From: an uncultured Oscillospiraceae bacterium
GTDB lineage: Bacteria; Bacillota; Clostridia; Oscillospirales; Ruminococcaceae
Assembly: GCA_904502045.1 (NCBI GenBank)
Contig: CAJGEB010000035.1
Location: 1-8,849 of the forward strand
Reading direction: 5' to 3'
DNA: 8,849 nt
The notes below the pieces were generated by a model. The model saw only the letters and a list, made by a program, of their open reading frames with translations, made no database searches and was not told where the DNA came from. Both the position numbers and the translations under genes were made by a program. This document shows positions 1-5,968 of this stretch, piece by piece (positions within the stretch are counted from its first letter, which is position 1; the number at the start of each line of letters is the position of its first letter).

Positions 1-489
1 GGAGAAGTGATAATAAGCGCGCTTGAGAAAAGCAGTAACATAAAACGAGGGTACAGAGTGAGCAATATAGCGGCGCACAAGGAAAATCTTACGAAAATAA
101 TGGATATTGTCGTTGTAGCGTTGTCGCTTGTGGCAGGAATTTCTCTTGTGGTAGCAGGGCTGGGAACTATGACGATAATGATCAGCATGGTAAAGGAGCG
201 GACAAAAGAGATCGGAATAAAAAAATCGATCGGAGCAAAAAGTGTAAAAATAATGTGGGAATTTTTGTTGGAATCAATGCTGATTTCCTTTTTGGGAAGT
301 GTGTTCGGAGTCGGGAGCGGAGTAATATTGATACTTGTTTTCGAAGCCGTAAGTCAAATTCCGATAACGATAAATGCGGGGATCATAATTTTAGGAATAG
401 TACTTTCTGTGTTGGAGGGAAGCATTTTCGGAGCCTATCCTGCATATAAAGCATCGCGGCTGGAAGCGGTAGATGCGCTCAGAAGATGA
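1..489 (+). CDS. FtsX/MacB-type ABC transporter permease, C-terminal part (left end outside window)
   Basis: The reading frame is open from the first base, so the start and most of the gene lie outside the window; 162 codons of the C-terminal end are visible. Seen: three hydrophobic segments typical of the FtsX/MacB fold. The first ends in GLGTMTIMISM and is followed by the cytoplasmic motif ERTKEIGIKKSIGAK, then a second segment (LISFLGSVFGVGSGVILIL) and a third ending in AYPAYKASRLEAVDALRR, the usual closing motif of the family. Known for the family: such permeases pair with a LolD/MacB-type ATPase and act as mechanotransmission exporters for peptides, lipoproteins or antibiotics, or in cell-wall control. 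The substrate cannot be read from this fragment. It ends in TGA and is followed by a hairpin shared with the convergent degV gene. The family call is firm and the exact role is unknown. Confidence 0.9.
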   Translation, partial: GEVIISALEKSSNIKRGYRVSNIAAHKENLTKIMDIVVVALSLVAGISLVVAGLGTMTIMISMVKERTKEIGIKKSIGAKSVKIMWEFLLESMLISFLGSVFGVGSGVILILVFEAVSQIPITINAGIIILGIVLSVLEGSIFGAYPAYKASRLEAVDALRR

Positions 490-498
490 TTGCGCAAA

Positions 499-560
499 AA
501 AGACGGAGCAAACGGCGTGCACGGTTAAAAGTGCAGACCTAAAGCTCCGTCTTTAATATT
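499..560. terminator. Bidirectional intrinsic terminator between the ABC permease and degV
   Basis: A perfect 11-bp inverted repeat pairs AAAGACGGAGC (499-509) with GCTCCGTCTTT (544-554). A small GCAC/GTGC hairpin (519-522 with 531-534) sits in the loop. On the minus strand the stem runs into T6 then GCG, a good U-tract for degV. On the plus strand it runs into TTTAATATTTATTT, weaker but adequate for the permease gene. The convergent gene order supports use from both sides. Confidence 0.85.
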
Positions 561-573
561 TATTTGTAAGGGA

Positions 574-1434
574 TCAGTTTTCGGTGAGGAAGAGAATACC
601 TAAAGTGTTGGGACCGCAATGGCAGGAGATGGTGCAGCTTGCGGTAGTAACGTATATATTATCGAACTTCATCACGGAATTTATAGTATCCCTGACGATA
701 TCTATGTACTGCTGATCAATACCGGAATGAGTAATAAAAATTTTATCGGTACGGATGTTATCGTAAGCAGCGAGTCTGTCTTTAACATAGCTGACGAGAA
801 CTGAAGCCAAGGAGCCGCGATATTTTTTGGTTACCTTCATGGAGCCGTGATTAGCATTATCAACCTCGATACAGGGCTTAAGTTGAAGGAGATTTGCACC
901 GAAAGCGGCTACAGCCGAGCATCTGCCGCCGGCACGCATAAATTCAAGAGTATCGAGAACAAAGCTTGCGTGGGAGGTAGAGATCATAGCATTAATTTTA
1001 TCTTTAATTTCCTCGGCACAAAGACCTGCTTTTATCATTTCGCCCGCTTCCATAACCAAAAGGCCTATACCGGTAGAGAGGTTACAGGAATCAATAGGAT
1101 AAACATGGCCTATTTCCTCAGCGGCAATTGTGCAGTTGTGATAGGACTTGGAAAGGGCGCTGCCGAGGCTGAAATGTATTACATCATACCCCTCGTCGAC
1201 CCATTTTTTGAAATATTCACCGTATTCCGCTGAGTTGATAGCGGCAGTTTTGGGGAGCAATTTTTTCTTATAATACACATCGAAAAGCTCCGTAGGAGTA
1301 ATTGTCACGTTGTCGATATAGTCCTGCTCATCGAGGAGAATGTGATATGGGAAAAAGTTAACGCTGTATTTTTCTTTGATATCAGCGCTCAGATCACAGG
1401 TGCTGTCTGAGCTGAGAATAATTTTTCTATTCAT
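574..1434 (-). CDS. DegV family protein (fatty-acid-binding, FakB-like)
   Basis: The product is a 286-residue cytosolic protein of the DegV family, whose members bind a fatty acid. The characterised FakB proteins present the acyl chain to the kinase FakA for phosphorylation, feeding exogenous fatty acids into phospholipid synthesis. Seen: the N-terminal signature SSDSTCDLS (residues 8-16), KTAAINSAEY (62-71) at the usual ligand loop, IDSCNLSTGIGLLV (114-127), DTLEFMRAGGRCS (161-173), THSGID (235-240) and the C-terminal CHCGPNTLGI (271-280). Length is normal for the family. The frame is open further upstream, but I chose the ATG at 1434. It starts right before the conserved first strand and has GGAGG 7 nt upstream, while the upstream extension would be a non-family hydrophobic stretch. 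No FakA kinase is in this window, so the FakB role is inferred from family only. Confidence 0.93.
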   Translation of the reverse strand: MNRKIILSSDSTCDLSADIKEKYSVNFFPYHILLDEQDYIDNVTITPTELFDVYYKKKLLPKTAAINSAEYGEYFKKWVDEGYDVIHFSLGSALSKSYHNCTIAAEEIGHVYPIDSCNLSTGIGLLVMEAGEMIKAGLCAEEIKDKINAMISTSHASFVLDTLEFMRAGGRCSAVAAFGANLLQLKPCIEVDNANHGSMKVTKKYRGSLASVLVSYVKDRLAAYDNIRTDKIFITHSGIDQQYIDIVRDTINSVMKFDNIYVTTASCTISCHCGPNTLGILFLTEN

Positions 1435-1471
1435 AAAAATTCCTCCAACAATAAAAATGAAGCTAAAGAAC

Positions 1472-1500
1472 AGTATACGAAAATAAAGTGATAAAATCAA
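1472..1500 (-). promoter_or_regulatory. Sigma-A promoter for degV
   Basis: On the minus strand, TTGATT (1500-1495), a 17-bp spacer and TATACT (1477-1472) make a good vegetative promoter. The predicted start is about 30 nt before the ribosome binding site of degV. It was identified by eye only, in AT-rich DNA. Confidence 0.65.
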
Positions 1501-1529
1501 TTACACAAAAATAACAAAATCAATAAAAA

Positions 1530-1558
1530 GGATTAAGCTATAAAAAGTTATGGATTAA
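1530..1558 (+). repeat. GGATTAA direct repeat, candidate AraC-family operator
   Basis: GGATTAA occurs at 1530-1536 and again at 1552-1558, on the same face of the helix (22 bp start to start). The second copy ends 2 bp before the -35 box of the AraC-family gene. AraC-type proteins commonly bind two directly repeated half-sites about two turns apart next to the -35. Binding by the adjacent regulator is inference. A 7-bp AT-rich repeat can arise by chance. Confidence 0.35.
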
Positions 1559-1560
1559 TG

Positions 1561-1589
1561 TTGCAAAAACGGAATATATATATTATAAT
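1561..1589 (+). promoter_or_regulatory. Sigma-A promoter for the AraC-family gene
   Basis: TTGCAA (1561-1566), a 17-bp spacer and a consensus TATAAT (1584-1589) lie 59 bp before the ATG. This is one of the best sigma-A matches in the window. The surrounding DNA is very AT-rich, which favours chance -10 matches, but the -35 and spacing are both right. Confidence 0.7.
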
Positions 1590-1647
1590 ATAAAATATAA
1601 GAAAACGCAATAGCATAAAAAGATTTTTTACTGAAAGGGGTAGAAAG

Positions 1648-2466
1648 ATGTCTGAAAGCATATTAAAAAAATCGTTTAAATCTTCGGTAAAGAACAATAT
1701 ATCGCTGACGGTATATAACAGCGGGTATGAGAAATGCAGAGGCGGACATTCGTGGGGACCTGCGGTAAGGGATCATTATTTGATACATTACGTTGTTTCG
1801 GGAAAGGGAATATACCGAGTCGGAGGCAAGGAATATCATCTTTCGGCGGGAGATATGTTTTTGGCGCGGGAGTCTGCAGTAATATATTATTGTGCAGATG
1901 AAGATGATCCGTGGGAATATTGTTGGGTAGGATTTAACGGAACAGATGCAAAATATCTTCTTAATATGACTTCTTTTGCAGGAGATAATTTGGTAATAAA
2001 AATAACGGAGCATGAAACGATTTTATCGCTGATGAGTAATATATATAACGGACAAGGAGCAGACACAGCGCATGAAACGGAGATGCTTGGGCATTTATAT
2101 TTGTTTTTGGCGAAGCTTATGCAGATGAACGAAGAGGAGTCTGCGCTTGAACGAGGCGGATATAAGTATGTGAGAGCGGCATTAAATTTTATAAAGTATA
2201 ACTACTCGGCACCGATAGACGTAACCGATATAGCCAAAGCGGTTGGAGTGTCGAGGAGCCATTTGTACAGAGTATTTATGATGCAGTTGTCGATATCACC
2301 GAGTGATTATTTAGAGAAATACAGGATAAATGAAGCTGCGGCGCTTTTGAAGAATGCCGAGTTATCGGTGTCAGAGGTAGCGAATTCCGTGGGATTTGAT
2401 GATGCGCTTTATTTTTCGAGGGTATTTAAAAAGAACAAAGGAGTCCCGCCTTCAAAGTACCGATGA
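1648..2466 (+). CDS. AraC family transcriptional regulator (cupin + double HTH)
   Basis: A 272-residue DNA-binding regulator of two-domain AraC architecture. Residues about 15-110 form the sugar-binding-type cupin (AraC_binding): HYLIHYVVSGKGIYRVGG, then HLSAGDMFLARESAVIYY and DPWEYCWVGFNG. Residues about 172-272 form the DNA-binding domain with two helix-turn-helix units, the first around VTDIAKAVGVSRSHLYRVF (192-210) and the second around VSEVANSVGFDDALYFSRVFKK (241-262), closing with the typical GVPPSKYR. The start ATG has AAAGGGG 7 nt upstream. It has its own promoter, and a 22-bp-spaced repeat beside the -35 suggests autoregulation. The gene is divergent from degV and ends TGA-TAG, 3 bp before the stop of convergent gpr. 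The family usually controls carbohydrate use, but no sugar genes are nearby, so the ligand and targets are unknown. Confidence 0.93.
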   Translation: MSESILKKSFKSSVKNNISLTVYNSGYEKCRGGHSWGPAVRDHYLIHYVVSGKGIYRVGGKEYHLSAGDMFLARESAVIYYCADEDDPWEYCWVGFNGTDAKYLLNMTSFAGDNLVIKITEHETILSLMSNIYNGQGADTAHETEMLGHLYLFLAKLMQMNEEESALERGGYKYVRAALNFIKYNYSAPIDVTDIAKAVGVSRSHLYRVFMMQLSISPSDYLEKYRINEAAALLKNAELSVSEVANSVGFDDALYFSRVFKKNKGVPPSKYR

Positions 2467-2469
2467 TAG

Positions 2470-3345
2470 CTAACTGAGAAGAAAGAGGATTTCATCTGTG
2501 TCTAAATCGGGGTGAAGAGCTTTGTTGATTGCAAGGGATATGAGCTCGGAGGAGCGTTTCAGAATAACGTCAATTTCTCGGGGAGTTATCATAAGGGATT
2601 GTCCGTTAAGCTTGAATTTACTTTGCAGCTGTTCTGTGCGTTCTTCCTCGTTAAGAAGGTCGAAAGCGAGGGTAGCGGCGTCTACAACGGTGGGAACCCC
2701 GATTGAGATGACCTTTACGCCTAAAGAAGAGGCGCTGATTTCTTTTCTTGAATTAAAAACACCTGAACCGGGAGAAATGCCGCTGTCGGAGAGCTGAACG
2801 GTATTTCCGAGACGCTGGGCGCTTTTTGAGGCGAGAGCATCAATCAGTATGACAGCGCAGGGAGATACCTCAGAGGATATGCATGAGATAATTTCGCTTG
2901 TTTCTATACCGGTTTGAGCCAAAACTCCGGGAGCGATTGCGCAGACGGGGCGGAAATAGGCGGTATCGGAATTTGAGGAGAGGTGTCTTGTAGCGAGGAT
3001 GCGGTCTGCTACTTTCGGACCGAGAGCATCAGGGGTAATATCTCTGTTGCCGAGCCCTGCGACTAAAACGGGGGACGAGTTGTCGGGGAGTAATTTTTTT
3101 ATTTCATTGGAAACCGCCTCAGCAGCAGTTACTAAGTCGGAGTTACCGTCGAGGAGAGAGCTGACAAAAGCGGTGATATAAGAGCCGCAAGGTTTACCGA
3201 TTTGTTTTGAGGCAGCATCTGAAGTAACATCAACTTTAACGAAATCAATACCCGAAACATTGAAATCGGTCTGAAAAATACCGTCTTTGATATTTTCTTT
3301 GTGGAGTTCATAAGCTTCACAAGCGAGGTCGGTTCTGAGATTCAT
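2470..3345 (-). CDS. gpr: Germination protease GPR (spore protease, family A25)
   Basis: A 291-residue endopeptidase that, on germination, cuts the small acid-soluble proteins coating spore DNA. It is made as an inactive zymogen in the forespore. Seen: N-terminal RTDLACEA (4-11), VAGLGNRDITPDALGP (95-110), RPVCAIAPGVLAQTGIETSEII (132-153), ILIDALASKSAQRLGNTVQLSDSGISPGSG (166-195), GVPTVVDAATLAFDLL (216-231) and LMITPREID (251-259). The aspartates at 106 (TPDALGP) and 169 (IDALA) fall in the conserved blocks thought to hold the catalytic pair. It is shorter than the roughly 370-residue Bacillus enzymes, mainly through a reduced segment between VVDAAT and LMITP and a shorter N-terminus. The ATG has GGGAG 11 nt upstream, and an in-frame TAA 12 codons earlier rules out a longer start. 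Divergent order with rpsT is as in Bacillus. Expression in the forespore is known for the family. Confidence 0.95.
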   Translation of the reverse strand: MNLRTDLACEAYELHKENIKDGIFQTDFNVSGIDFVKVDVTSDAASKQIGKPCGSYITAFVSSLLDGNSDLVTAAEAVSNEIKKLLPDNSSPVLVAGLGNRDITPDALGPKVADRILATRHLSSNSDTAYFRPVCAIAPGVLAQTGIETSEIISCISSEVSPCAVILIDALASKSAQRLGNTVQLSDSGISPGSGVFNSRKEISASSLGVKVISIGVPTVVDAATLAFDLLNEEERTEQLQSKFKLNGQSLMITPREIDVILKRSSELISLAINKALHPDLDTDEILFLLS

Positions 3346-3434
3346 AGAAAAAAATACTCCCTTTTTGAAATTATAATTATTTTATCCGAAAGTTTTTTAA
3401 AAAAACGGTTGCAATTTGCGAAAATAAATGTTAA

Positions 3435-3440
3435 TATAAT
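3435..3440 (+). promoter_or_regulatory. Likely -10 element of the rpsT promoter
   Basis: A consensus TATAAT lies at 3435-3440, 28 bp before the rpsT ribosome binding site. No clean -35 is present at 17 bp: the nearest TTGCAA (3409-3414) is 20 bp away and TTTGCG (3415-3420) is 14 bp away. The call rests on the -10 and the need for a strong promoter here. Confidence 0.4.
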
Positions 3441-3482
3441 TTGTAATGTTTTGTAAAGCATAAAAATAAGGAGGTGTTTGGT

Positions 3483-3743
3483 GTGCCTAACATTAAATCT
3501 GCAAAGAAGAGAGTACTCGTTTCTGCAACAAAAACTGAGGCGAATAAGTCTGCAAAAACCGCTCTTAAGACCGCAATAAAGAAAGCGGAGGCTGCGATAA
3601 GCGCTAACGCCTCTGATAAAGAGGAACTGGTAAGACTTGCGGTAAAGGATATTGACCAAGCTGCAGCGGCCGGTATATTACACAAGAATAATGCAGCGAG
3701 AAAGAAATCGGCTCTCGTATGCAAACTGAACAAAGCGGGCTAA
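3483..3743 (+). CDS. rpsT: 30S ribosomal protein S20
   Basis: An 86-residue, lysine- and alanine-rich protein that binds 16S rRNA early in assembly of the small subunit. Seen: N-terminal PNIKSAKKRV (the family signature), a helical middle (NKSAKTALKTAIKKAEAAI) and the typical ending DQAAAAGILHKNNAARKKSALVCKLNKAG. Length matches the family. The frame also contains an earlier GTG at 3474, but the GTG at 3483 is the real start. It gives MPNIKS, as in other S20 proteins, and has AAGGAGG (3468-3474) 8 nt upstream, whereas the earlier GTG overlaps that site. The use of GTG for an abundant ribosomal protein is notable. The gene is divergent from gpr, a neighbourhood also found in Bacillus, and is followed 20 bp later by a terminator. 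Confidence 0.97.
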   Translation: MPNIKSAKKRVLVSATKTEANKSAKTALKTAIKKAEAAISANASDKEELVRLAVKDIDQAAAAGILHKNNAARKKSALVCKLNKAG

Positions 3744-3763
3744 TAGAGTCTGAGGCGAACAGA

Positions 3764-3799
3764 GCGGGATCTGATTTTAATATCGGATTTCGCTTTTTT
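3764..3799 (+). terminator. Intrinsic terminator after rpsT
   Basis: A 12-bp stem pairs GCGGGATCTGAT (3764-3775) with ATCGGATTTCGC (3782-3793), using three G-T pairs and a 6-nt loop. T6 (3794-3799) follows. It lies 20 bp after the rpsT stop and only 10 bp before the ribosome binding site of the HD gene, so it may set how much transcription continues into that gene. Confidence 0.85.
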
Positions 3800-3826
3800 G
3801 TTATATGATAAGGAGGTGTCGGTGTA

Positions 3827-4405
3827 GTGGCTAACGATTTTTTTGCATATTTGTCGAAGATGAGATACATAAACAGATGGGCGCTGATGAGGAACAGTAT
3901 GAATGAGAATCTGAGTGAGCATTCGCTGGAAACAGCATATATAGCGCACGCGTTGGCGGTAATATCGAACAAGAGGCTGGGTAATGAGGTTGATGTGAGC
4001 GGGGTAGTGCTGAGAGCGCTTTACCATGATTGCAGTGAGATACTGACGGGGGACCTGCCGACTCCTGTAAAATATAACAATCCCGAGATAAAGAAAGCGT
4101 ATAAGGAGCTTGAGAAGCTGGCGAATGAAAAGCTGCTGAAGCTTTTGCCGGAGGATATGCGAGAAGAGTATGAGGGATATTTTGAGGAAAGCGCGGATTT
4201 GAAGGAGAGGGAGCTTTTGTGGGCAGCTGATAAATTATCAGCGGTGATAAAGTGTCTGCAAGAGGAGAGTGCGGGGAACCGTGAATTTGTGAAAGCGAAG
4301 CAAGCGATAACGGAGCAGATACACAAGCGAGAGATAGAAGAGGCAGAGATATTTATAGAGGAGTTTTTGCCTGCATACGAGCTTACACTTGATGAAATGG
4401 ATTAA
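3827..4405 (+). CDS. YfbR-like HD-domain 5'-deoxynucleotidase
   Basis: A 192-residue HD-superfamily metal-dependent phosphohydrolase resembling E. coli YfbR over its full length (199 residues there). YfbR releases phosphate from deoxyribonucleoside 5'-monophosphates in the cytosol and so tunes dNTP pools. Seen: INRWALMRN (15-23) with the Arg-Trp pair that in E. coli contacts the substrate and selects deoxyribose, ENLSEHSLETA (27-37) with metal ligand H32, ALYHDCSEILTGDLPTPVKY (64-83) with H67-D68, E71 and D76, and AADKLSAVIKCLQE (133-146) with metal ligand D135. All key positions are present, so activity is expected. The GTG start has AAGGAGG (3810-3816) 10 nt upstream. No promoter fits between the rpsT terminator and this gene, so it is probably reached by read-through. 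It is coupled to the AI-2E gene 5 bp downstream. Confidence 0.92.
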   Translation: MANDFFAYLSKMRYINRWALMRNSMNENLSEHSLETAYIAHALAVISNKRLGNEVDVSGVVLRALYHDCSEILTGDLPTPVKYNNPEIKKAYKELEKLANEKLLKLLPEDMREEYEGYFEESADLKERELLWAADKLSAVIKCLQEESAGNREFVKAKQAITEQIHKREIEEAEIFIEEFLPAYELTLDEMD

Positions 4406-4410
4406 GAGAT

Positions 4411-5577
4411 ATGGATAAGAGAAAAGTAAAACGAGGGATAATATTTGCAGTATGCATACTGCTGATGTATTTTGTGGTAAGAGATTACGCAGTAATAATA
4501 AGCGGAATAAAAGTACTGCTGCATATATTGAGGCCCTTGATAATCGGACTGTGTATAGCGTTTATATTAAATATACCGTACGGAGCGTTCGAGAGACTGT
4601 TTACAAAGCTTTTTAAAGGAAAACGCAGAAAGCTTGTGAAGATATTTTCGCTTGTTTTGACATATATAGCGGCAATAGCGATAGTGAGCGGAATATTTCT
4701 TTTGATAATACCGCAGATAATATCGAGTATAGAAATGTTTTCGAGTAATTTAGAAACGTATTATCAAGGAGTGACTGCGTTTTTAAACGGAATAGTTGAG
4801 CGTTTTGGAATAGGCGAGAAATTATTTGAGGTATTTGAAGAGAACCTATATACTATTTTACAGAAGCTGCCTGAGATATTATTGGGAGCTACTAACGGAA
4901 TAATAGATTTTGCGATAAAATTTGTAAATACGATAATTGACATAATAATCGGAGCAGTAATATCGGGGTACATTTTATATGACAAGAAGAAGCTTGGAGC
5001 CCAGATAAATAAAGGTTTGCGCGCGTTAATGAACGAGAAAATATACAGAACTGTTACGAAGTTTTTAAGTATGTTTAACGGAACCTTCAAGCGTTTTATA
5101 GGCGGACAGCTTGTGGAAGCGTTTATAATGGGTACGATGTGTTACATCACGATGAGAATTTTCGGGTTTGAGTACGCGTTTATTATCAGTGTAATAATCG
5201 GAGCGACTAACGTAATCCCCATATTCGGACCAATAATCGGAGCGGTTCCGGGAGTTGCGATATTGTTTATGGTTGACCCTATAAAATCGCTTTGGTTTAT
5301 AGTGATGTGTGTAGTATTGCAGCAGTTGGAATCAAACGTAATATATCCGAAAGTAGTTGGAGAGTCGGTCGGATTACCGGCAGCGCTTGTGTTCAGCTCG
5401 GTAATATTGGGCGGCGGACTGTTTGGAGTAGTCGGAATGGTCTTATCGGTGCCGGTAATGTCGATATTTTACGATTTTATGAGGTATATAACCCGCTCAT
5501 ATAAAGAGGGAAAAAGGATAGAAAAAACGGCGGTTGCGGAAAGTACCGAACCGACCGAAGAAGCGGGGAATATTTAA
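4411..5577 (+). CDS. AI-2E family transporter (PF01594-type membrane protein)
   Basis: A 388-residue polytopic membrane protein. Seen: hydrophobic segments around residues 9-30, 36-54, 78-102, 168-189, 230-250, 255-285, 292-307 and 325-357. Between the third and fourth is the long, partly amphipathic insert (about 103-165) typical of the family. Signature blocks include GATNVIPIFGPIIGAVPG (264-281), QQLESNVIYPKVVGESVGLP (304-323) and LGGGLFGVVGMVLSVPVM (333-350). A polar, Glu-rich tail follows residue 360. Family members include E. coli TqsA, linked to autoinducer-2 export, and other members act as sodium/proton antiporters or sporulation proteins, so the substrate is open. The start lies 5 bp after the HD gene stop with only a weak AAGAG, suggesting translational coupling. 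Its stop overlaps the stop of the convergent TSUP gene. Confidence 0.9.
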   Translation: MDKRKVKRGIIFAVCILLMYFVVRDYAVIISGIKVLLHILRPLIIGLCIAFILNIPYGAFERLFTKLFKGKRRKLVKIFSLVLTYIAAIAIVSGIFLLIIPQIISSIEMFSSNLETYYQGVTAFLNGIVERFGIGEKLFEVFEENLYTILQKLPEILLGATNGIIDFAIKFVNTIIDIIIGAVISGYILYDKKKLGAQINKGLRALMNEKIYRTVTKFLSMFNGTFKRFIGGQLVEAFIMGTMCYITMRIFGFEYAFIISVIIGATNVIPIFGPIIGAVPGVAILFMVDPIKSLWFIVMCVVLQQLESNVIYPKVVGESVGLPAALVFSSVILGGGLFGVVGMVLSVPVMSIFYDFMRYITRSYKEGKRIEKTAVAESTEPTEEAGNI

Positions 5578-5927
5578 GAGAAGAGCATTTTGTAGGAGCA
5601 ATACAGAATGAAAACGCCGAAGATCTTTTGCAGGAGCTTCGGCGATATTTTTTTCATAAGAAAAGCACCGAAAGCGGCTCCTAAAATACCGCCGGGAAGA
5701 AAAGGGAAGACGTCGTTTATATGCATATAATTTTTGGAAATATAAATTCCGGCGCTCAATACTGAGAGGGGTAAAATAATAGATACGGATGTAGCGTGAG
5801 CGGATTTTTGCTCAAGACCCAATTTTTTCAAAAACGGTACTACCACCATACCGCCGCCGGAGCCGAACAATCCGTTTAGTATACCGGTTAAGAAACCGGC
5901 TAAAGATGCTAATAAATTTTTGCGCAA
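5574..5927 (-). CDS. Half-size TSUP (TauE/SafE) family membrane protein
   Basis: A 117-residue integral membrane protein equal to one half of a normal TSUP transporter (about 250 residues, two similar halves). Seen: the canonical N-terminal block GFLTGILNGLFGSGGGMVVVPFL (11-33) with the GSGGG loop, then KSAHATSVSIILPLSVLSAGIY (41-62), LPGGILGAAFGAFLMKKISP (77-96) and a last segment FGVFILYCSYKML. Known: full TSUP proteins move small anions such as sulfite or organosulfonates, and short clostridial versions often occur as adjacent pairs. Here no partner is in the window, so it would have to form homodimers or pair with a distant half. The start is TTG (5927) with AGGGGG 7 nt upstream. That site lies inside the tcdA terminator stem, and the 3' part of the gene contains the AI-2E terminator. 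Substrate unknown. Confidence 0.85.
   Translation of the reverse strand: MRKNLLASLAGFLTGILNGLFGSGGGMVVVPFLKKLGLEQKSAHATSVSIILPLSVLSAGIYISKNYMHINDVFPFLPGGILGAAFGAFLMKKISPKLLQKIFGVFILYCSYKMLFS
5615..5654 (+). terminator. Intrinsic terminator of the AI-2E gene, inside the TSUP coding region
   Basis: A perfect 8-bp GC-rich stem pairs CGCCGAAG (5615-5622) with CTTCGGCG (5637-5644), with a 14-nt loop, followed by ATA and T7 (5648-5654). It lies 37 bp beyond the AI-2E stop and is oriented to end plus-strand transcription. The same bases encode SPKLLQKIFG of the TSUP protein on the other strand. Confidence 0.8.
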
Positions 5928-5967
5928 AAAATAACCCCCTAACGAAACTATTATTCGTTAAGAGGGT
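5926..5967 (-). terminator. tcdA terminator overlapping the TSUP ribosome binding site
   Basis: On the minus strand the arm ACCCTCTTAACGAA (5967-5954) pairs with TTCGTTAGGGGGT (5946-5934), leaving one bulge and one mismatch. It is followed by TATTTTTTG. It starts one base past the tcdA stop codon. The 3' arm contains AGGGGG, the ribosome binding site of the TSUP gene, and the T-run reaches into its TTG start codon. Confidence 0.75.
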
Positions 5968-5968
5968 A

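Noticed and set aside
847..1233. Plus-strand open frame of 128 codons opposite degV
   Set aside because: It is fully antisense to a well-supported DegV gene, shows no family motifs and has no ribosome binding site.
1435..1647. Riboswitch or structured leader in the degV-AraC spacer
   Set aside because: The spacer is extremely AT-rich, contains two promoters and shows no stable stems.
3652..3679. TTGACC-16 bp-TATATT promoter-like match inside rpsT
   Set aside because: It is upstream of the rpsT terminator, so it would not free the HD gene from termination, and the bases are explained by conserved S20 codons.
3431..3972. Minus-strand open frames opposite rpsT and the start of the HD gene
   Set aside because: They are mirror frames of the alanine/lysine-rich rpsT and of a clear HD gene; the hydrophobic look comes from the complementary codons.
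4411..5577. Reading the AI-2E family name as proof of quorum-signal export
   Set aside because: The family includes antiporters and sporulation proteins as well, and no luxS or AI-2 uptake gene is nearby.
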